DNA from: an uncultured Steroidobacter sp.
GTDB taxonomy: Bacteria; Pseudomonadota; Gammaproteobacteria; Steroidobacterales; Steroidobacteraceae
NCBI GenBank assembly: GCA_946478975.1
Contig: CAMLEO010000108.1
Coordinates: forward strand, 1 to 19,846
Length of the DNA stretch: 19,846 nucleotides
Direction of reading: 5' to 3'
The translations under genes and the position numbers were made by a program. Position 1 is the stretch's first letter; each line of letters begins with the position of its first letter. The notes under the pieces were generated by a model. That model was not told the origin of the DNA, did no database searches, and saw nothing but the letters and a program-made list of their open reading frames with translations. This document shows, in pieces, positions 15,929 to 19,846 of the stretch.

Positions 15929-15937
15929 AATGTAGCA
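15929..15937 (-). promoter_or_regulatory. Possible extended -10 for the KefB/YbaL-type gene
   Basis: On the minus strand, TGC followed by TACATT (15934 down to 15929) fits an extended -10 about 55 nt upstream of the start. There is no clear -35. The rest of the 173-nt divergent region (15875-16047) shows no convincing mrcB promoter; TTGCCA at 15978-15983 could be a -35, but its -10 partner is poor. Confidence 0.25.
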
Positions 15938-16047
15938 TGCGTCGCCCGGCGGACGGATTGGCGGGAGGCCGTAGTATTTGCCACCAGTTTGCCCGATTTG
16001 GCGCTTAAGGTGGCCACGACAGTTGGCTGCATGACACGAAATCGACG

Positions 16048-18357
16048 ATGAGACTGAAGAGAGTTCACAAACGGATTCTGGCCGGCGTCGCGCTCGCGTT
16101 GGGCGTCGTGGCCATCGCATTCACGATCTGGGTGTTCGCGCTCGATCGCAAGGTCACCAGCCAGTTCGAAGGCCGTCGCTGGACGCTGCCCGCGCAGGTG
16201 TACGCCGAACCCACCGAGCTGTACGTCGGCTCCTCGTTCAATGCCGATCTGCTGGAGCAGGAGCTGCAGCGGCTCGGCTATCAGCGCGTCGACGACCCGA
16301 AGAATCCCGGCAGTTACAGCCGCCGTGGCACGCGCATCGATTTGATCAATCGCCGCTTCCGCTTCCCGGACGCGATGCAGGAGCCGCAGCTGTTGTCGAT
16401 CACCGCGGGCACCAGCGCGATCGAGGACATGCGCAACGCTCGCAACGAAGAAGTGCCGATCTTCCGTCTGGATCCGCTGCTCATCGGCAGCATCTTTCCG
16501 ATTCACGGCGAAGACCGCGTCGTGGTTACACCGGAAGAAGTCTCGCCGTTGCTGCCTGCGGCGCTCAAGGTCGTCGAGGACCGCAAGTTCGATTCCCATC
16601 ACGGCATCAATTTCACCGCCATTCTGCGCGCGGTGTTTGTGAATTTGCGTGCCGGGCGTTACGAGCAGGGCGGCTCGACGCTGACACAACAGCTGGTGAA
16701 GAGTTATTTCCTCGACAATCGTCGCACGCTCGGCCGCAAGGCCGAGGAAGCCATCATGGCCATGCTGCTGGAGATGCACTTCAGCAAGCAGGACCTGATG
16801 AATGCATACATCAACGAAATCTATCTCGGCCAGGACGGCAATCGCGCGATTCACGGCTTTGGCCTCGCGAGCCAGTTCTATTTCGGCAAGCCACTCGCCG
16901 AACTGCAGCTGCATGAAGTCGCGTTGCTCGTTGCGGTCGTGCGCGGACCTTCTTACTACGATCCGCGTCGTCATCCCGACCGGGTTCGCGAACGCCGCGA
17001 CTTGGTGCTGAAGCTGATGGCCGAGCACGGCGTGATCGACAAGAAGGCGGCCGAGAAGGCGGCACGTCGGCCGCTCGGCCTCGTGAGCACGGGCGCGCAA
17101 TCCGGCGGCGGCTACTATCCCGCGTTCCTGGATCTGGTCCGTCGGACGTTGCGCCGTGATTATCGCGAAGAAGATTTGACCGAAGCCGGCCTGCGGATTT
17201 TCTCCACGCTCAATCCAACAGTGCAGACGCAGGCGGAGAAGGCGCTTTCGCAAGAGATCGATCGCATCGAGAAATCGCGCAAACAAAAGAGCAAGACACC
17301 GCTGGAAGGCGTAGTCGTCGTCACGGCTCCGCAGAACGGCGAGGTGGTCGCGATGGTCGGCGGTCGCCAGGCGAGCTTCGCCGGCTTCAATCGCGCGCTC
17401 GACGCCAAACGTTCCATCGGCTCGCTGGTGAAGCCGGTGATTTACCTGGCGGCGCTCGAAACGGGCAACTACAACGCAGCGTCGATCGTCGAAGACGGCC
17501 CGATAACCGTGAATCTTCCCAATGGCACGGTGTGGGAACCGCAGAATATTTCGGAGCAGTTCTACGGCCCGGTGCCGCTGGTGCGTGCGCTGGCGCAGTC
17601 GCTGAATCTCGCGACGGTGCGGCTCGGCATGGAAGTGGGCCTGCCAAAAGTCACAAACGAATTCGTGGCGCTCGGCCTGGAACAGAAGCCGCCGGAACTG
17701 CCGTCGGTGCTGCTCGGCTCGATCGATGTTTCGCCGATCGAAGTGGCGCAGCTGTACAACGCGTTTGCCAACGGTGGTTTCAGCACGCCGCTGCGCGCGG
17801 TGCGCACCGTCGTCGATTCGGAAGGCGAGGCGCTGAAATCGTTTGCGCTGGAAGTCACACCAGTCGCGAGCCCCGAGGCCGTCTATCAAGTGAATCGCAT
17901 GATGGTCGAAGTGATGAATCACGGCAGCGGCCGTGGCGCCAAGGCCATCCTGCCGCCGGACCTGGTGGTCGCGGGCAAGTCCGGCACGTCTTCGGATTAT
18001 CGTGACAGCTGGTTCGCGGGCTTCTCCGGCAGCCATCTCGCGGTGGTCTGGATCGGCCACGACGACAACACGCCGACCGGGCTCACCGGCTCGTCCGGCT
18101 CGCTGGTGGTGTGGTCGCGGTTGATGGCCAACCTTGGAACAACTTCATGGAGTGCGCCGTTGCCGGAGAGCCTGGAGGAAACTTGGGTAGAATTCCCCAC
18201 GGGCCTCGGTGCCAGGGCTGATTGCGGGGAAGAACCGATCGTCATCGCCGTGCCCAAGGGCACCCAGATTCCGATGCAATCGGCATGCGGCAATACTGTG
18301 CTCGGCGGGATCGGCGAAAAGGTCGGCGAGTGGTGGCGCGGCCTCACCCAGCACTGA
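16048..18357 (+). CDS. mrcB: Bifunctional penicillin-binding protein 1b
   Basis: PBP1b polymerises and cross-links peptidoglycan from lipid II at the periplasmic face. The 769-residue protein has a short basic cytoplasmic tail and one membrane helix (about 10-32). A UB2H-like region follows at about 60-140 (LPAQVYAEPTELYVG, then ELQRLGYQRV). The GT51 domain has catalytic E177 in VVEDRKFDSHHGIN, then GGSTLTQQLVKSYFL and NEIYLGQDG. The transpeptidase domain has S459-x-x-K462 (SIGSLVKP), S518-L-N520 and K644-S-G-T647, where KSG replaces the commoner KTG. UB2H is the docking site for the LpoB activator in E. coli. The ATG has no strong ribosome site but gives the expected membrane anchor. The LpoP-like gene follows after 53 nt. 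Confidence 0.96.
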   Translation: MRLKRVHKRILAGVALALGVVAIAFTIWVFALDRKVTSQFEGRRWTLPAQVYAEPTELYVGSSFNADLLEQELQRLGYQRVDDPKNPGSYSRRGTRIDLINRRFRFPDAMQEPQLLSITAGTSAIEDMRNARNEEVPIFRLDPLLIGSIFPIHGEDRVVVTPEEVSPLLPAALKVVEDRKFDSHHGINFTAILRAVFVNLRAGRYEQGGSTLTQQLVKSYFLDNRRTLGRKAEEAIMAMLLEMHFSKQDLMNAYINEIYLGQDGNRAIHGFGLASQFYFGKPLAELQLHEVALLVAVVRGPSYYDPRRHPDRVRERRDLVLKLMAEHGVIDKKAAEKAARRPLGLVSTGAQSGGGYYPAFLDLVRRTLRRDYREEDLTEAGLRIFSTLNPTVQTQAEKALSQEIDRIEKSRKQKSKTPLEGVVVVTAPQNGEVVAMVGGRQASFAGFNRALDAKRSIGSLVKPVIYLAALETGNYNAASIVEDGPITVNLPNGTVWEPQNISEQFYGPVPLVRALAQSLNLATVRLGMEVGLPKVTNEFVALGLEQKPPELPSVLLGSIDVSPIEVAQLYNAFANGGFSTPLRAVRTVVDSEGEALKSFALEVTPVASPEAVYQVNRMMVEVMNHGSGRGAKAILPPDLVVAGKSGTSSDYRDSWFAGFSGSHLAVVWIGHDDNTPTGLTGSSGSLVVWSRLMANLGTTSWSAPLPESLEETWVEFPTGLGARADCGEEPIVIAVPKGTQIPMQSACGNTVLGGIGEKVGEWWRGLTQH

Positions 18358-18383
18358 CCAGCGGATACGTTGAAGTCTCTTAC

Positions 18384-18389
18384 TAGAAT
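18384..18389 (+). promoter_or_regulatory. Possible -10 box for the lpoP-like gene
   Basis: TAGAAT at 18384-18389 lies 27 nt before the ATG, in the short gap after mrcB; no good -35 is visible. It may give the lipoprotein its own promoter in addition to read-through from mrcB. Confidence 0.25.
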
Positions 18390-18410
18390 GATGCGGAAGA
18401 TCGGCGCGTG

Positions 18411-18947
18411 ATGACCCGACAGTTACAACTTTCCTGGATTGCAGCGGCGACGCTCGCTCTTTCGGCGTGCACGGTGCCGTCACCGTACAAGACGACGCCA
18501 CAGCCAACGCCCGTGCCGCCGCCGTCGACACCCGCACCTGTTGAAACTCAGCCGGCGCCGCAGCCCGAGCCGCCGGTGGAACAGCCGCAACCGTTGCCAC
18601 CGCCTGTCGTTCGCGAGCCCACGTTGAGTGCAGCCTCACGCGCGCTGGTCGGCCAGGCACAGGCGCAGATGGCTTCGAAGAATTTCGCTGTCGCCGCTTC
18701 GTCCATCGAGCGAGCGTTGCGCATCGAGCCCGATAACGCGCTGCTGTGGATCGAGCTCGGCAAGGTGCGTCAGGCCGAAGGCAATTACGTTCAGGCGGAA
18801 AACATGGGCCGCAAGGCGGCGTCGATGTCTGTCAACGCGCCCCGTGCGAACTCCGCTGCGTGGAGTTTGATTGCGGAATCGCTCCGCGCTCGCGGCAAGA
18901 ACGTTGAAGCTCAAGCGGCCGAGGCTCGCGCCAACGGCTTGAGATAA
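18411..18947 (+). CDS. lpoP: TPR lipoprotein, probable PBP1b activator LpoP
   Basis: This 178-residue protein has a lipoprotein signal (lipobox L17-S18-A19-C20, Thr at +2 favouring the outer membrane). A long proline-rich linker (about 24-70) could span the periplasm, and a C-terminal TPR-like helical domain follows (about 75-175), with the pattern A-x-x-x-I-E-R-A-L-R-I-E-P-D-N-A-L-L-W. From established knowledge, Pseudomonas aeruginosa LpoP is a TPR lipoprotein encoded next to the PBP1b gene that activates PBP1b, as LpoB does in E. coli. Architecture and position here fit that role; activity is inferred. GTG 18408 immediately precedes the ATG and sits 8 nt from GGAAG (18395-18399), so it is an alternative start adding one residue. 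Confidence 0.75.
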   Translation: MTRQLQLSWIAAATLALSACTVPSPYKTTPQPTPVPPPSTPAPVETQPAPQPEPPVEQPQPLPPPVVREPTLSAASRALVGQAQAQMASKNFAVAASSIERALRIEPDNALLWIELGKVRQAEGNYVQAENMGRKAASMSVNAPRANSAAWSLIAESLRARGKNVEAQAAEARANGLR

Positions 18948-18951
18948 GCCC

Positions 18952-19800
18952 TTACGCTGAATCGAGCGCCGACTGCACGAGCGGCTCTGTGGCGACTCGT
19001 GGCGCGAGCTGCGACAGGAACTGCCGAGTCGCATTTTCCCAAGTGTTTGTTAGCGCATAAGCGCGACACTGCTTCGGATCCAGCTTGAGCGCCGCAAGCG
19101 TCGCGGCACGCAGGTCTTCGTTGAGCTCGCCCGTCACGCCCTGAGTCACGACGTCGATCGGGCCGGTCACCGGATAAGCGGCGACCGGCACGCCGCACGC
19201 CATCGCTTCCAGCAGCACCAATCCAAATGTGTCCGTGCGGCTGGGGAACACGAACACATCTGCCGCAGCGACATGCGAAGCGAGCTCTTCGCCAAACTTA
19301 TAACCAACGAACTTCGCCGCCGGATATTTCGCCTGCAGATCCGCCCGCGCCGGGCCATCGCCCACCACGACCTTGGTTCCCGGCAGATCCAGCTTTAGAA
19401 AGGCTTCGATGTTTTTCTCGACTGCGACTCGGCCCACATACATGGCAATCGGCCGGGGCAGATCGAGGTAACTTTTGTCGCGCGGTTTGAATAGATTGAT
19501 GTCGACGCCGCGCGTCCACCTCACGATGTTTCTGAAGCCACGCGACTCCAGCAGTCGCTGCATCGCTGGCGTCGCGACCATCATCCTCGCCGCCACCGAA
19601 TGGAAACTCCGCAAATGCGCGTAGCTGACAGCGAGCGGAATCGGCACTCGCGCGCGCAAGTATTCTGGAAACTGTGTGTGATACGAAGTCGTGAACGGAA
19701 ACCTTCTCCGCAAGCACCATTTCCTCGCGGCAGCGCCCAATGTTCCTTCCGTCGCGATATGGATCGCATCGGGCCCGAACTCATCGAGCAGCTTCGACAA
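18952..19800 (-). CDS. GT-B glycosyltransferase (GT4-like), N-terminal part missing or disrupted
   Basis: The frame encodes about 282 residues of a retaining GT-B glycosyltransferase. From the N-terminus come DAIHIATEG and TTSYHTQFPEYL (donor-binding family signatures), RWTRGVD, YVGRVAVEKN at the start of the C-terminal Rossmann domain, VVGDGPARADL, ADVFVFPSRTDTFGLVLLEAMACG (the E-x7-E region, with Asp in the first place) and PVTGPIDVV. Such enzymes add sugars to lipids or polysaccharides; the acceptor is unknown. The usual first ~80-90 residues (Gly-rich acceptor domain) are absent: upstream of TTG 19800 an in-frame TAG occurs at 19813-19815. It could be a pseudogene, a frameshift, an assembly junction or an insertion. 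The 3' end converges on the lpoP-like gene with a 4-nt gap. Confidence 0.8.
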   Translation of the reverse strand: MSKLLDEFGPDAIHIATEGTLGAAARKWCLRRRFPFTTSYHTQFPEYLRARVPIPLAVSYAHLRSFHSVAARMMVATPAMQRLLESRGFRNIVRWTRGVDINLFKPRDKSYLDLPRPIAMYVGRVAVEKNIEAFLKLDLPGTKVVVGDGPARADLQAKYPAAKFVGYKFGEELASHVAAADVFVFPSRTDTFGLVLLEAMACGVPVAAYPVTGPIDVVTQGVTGELNEDLRAATLAALKLDPKQCRAYALTNTWENATRQFLSQLAPRVATEPLVQSALDSA

Positions 19801-19846
19801 TTCGGTGACGGGCTATGTGCCGCCAAAAGGGCACTTCATGGGAATC

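Noticed and set aside
16031..16033. ATG 16031 as the mrcB start
   Set aside because: It is out of frame with the PBP1b coding sequence.
15875..16120. 82-residue N-terminal extension of the KefB/YbaL-type protein
   Set aside because: It would run through the divergent promoter region into mrcB and is not membrane-like. ATG 15874 gives the family's normal first helix.
15871..18060. 729-codon minus-strand open frame opposite mrcB
   Set aside because: It is a shadow of PBP1b with Arg/His/Gln-rich composition. It spans the divergent promoter region and lacks motifs.

Overview
This is a dense, high-GC bacterial window, almost entirely coding, with ordinary chromosomal genes, short intergenic gaps and several ATGA stop/start overlaps. 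The gene content points to a Gammaproteobacterium: a 720-residue UvrD whose motif numbering matches E. coli, PBP1b followed by an LpoP-type TPR lipoprotein, TrkA/TrkH and NhaA. A Steroidobacter/Xanthomonadales-like relative is a guess from style only. No rRNA, convincing tRNA, CRISPR array, phage gene or recognisable transposase was seen. The last ~45 bases, where a glycosyltransferase reading frame breaks, are the only hint of a rearrangement.

Left block (1-7024, all +): an aa3-type cytochrome c oxidase locus and heme A synthesis. It begins with the last codons of a cytochrome c domain, probably the C-terminus of a fused subunit II. Then come subunit I (ctaD), two consecutive subunit III-family genes, a subunit IV-like small membrane protein, ctaA (heme A synthase), ctaB (heme O synthase) and a VanZ-family protein made of two VanZ-like halves. 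CtaB converts heme B to heme O, CtaA converts heme O to heme A, and subunit I needs heme A, so this is one functional unit. Hairpins lie just before ctaA and between ctaA and ctaB.

Middle block (7032-14206): a minus-strand lipoprotein with a COG3650-like C-terminal part, divergent from uvrD-trkA-trkH-nhaA. That run is tightly packed (4-nt overlap, then 9- and 3-nt gaps) and joins a repair helicase to K+ uptake and Na+/H+ antiport. uvrD appears to start at a CTG codon. Convergent with nhaA, at 14213-15874 (-), is a KefB/YbaL-type cation:proton antiporter with an RCK domain, so four consecutive genes deal with monovalent cations.

Right block (16048-19846): mrcB (bifunctional PBP1b) and a proline-rich TPR lipoprotein that is probably its activator LpoP, followed convergently by a GT4-type glycosyltransferase. 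The glycosyltransferase's expected N-terminal part is missing: an in-frame stop lies just upstream of the recognisable sequence, close to the window edge.

Nothing here is clearly a new system. The best items for a second look are the twin subunit III genes with His/Met-rich segments, the structured leaders around ctaA/ctaB, the CTG start of uvrD, the internally duplicated VanZ protein, the palindrome before the lipoprotein gene, and the broken glycosyltransferase.
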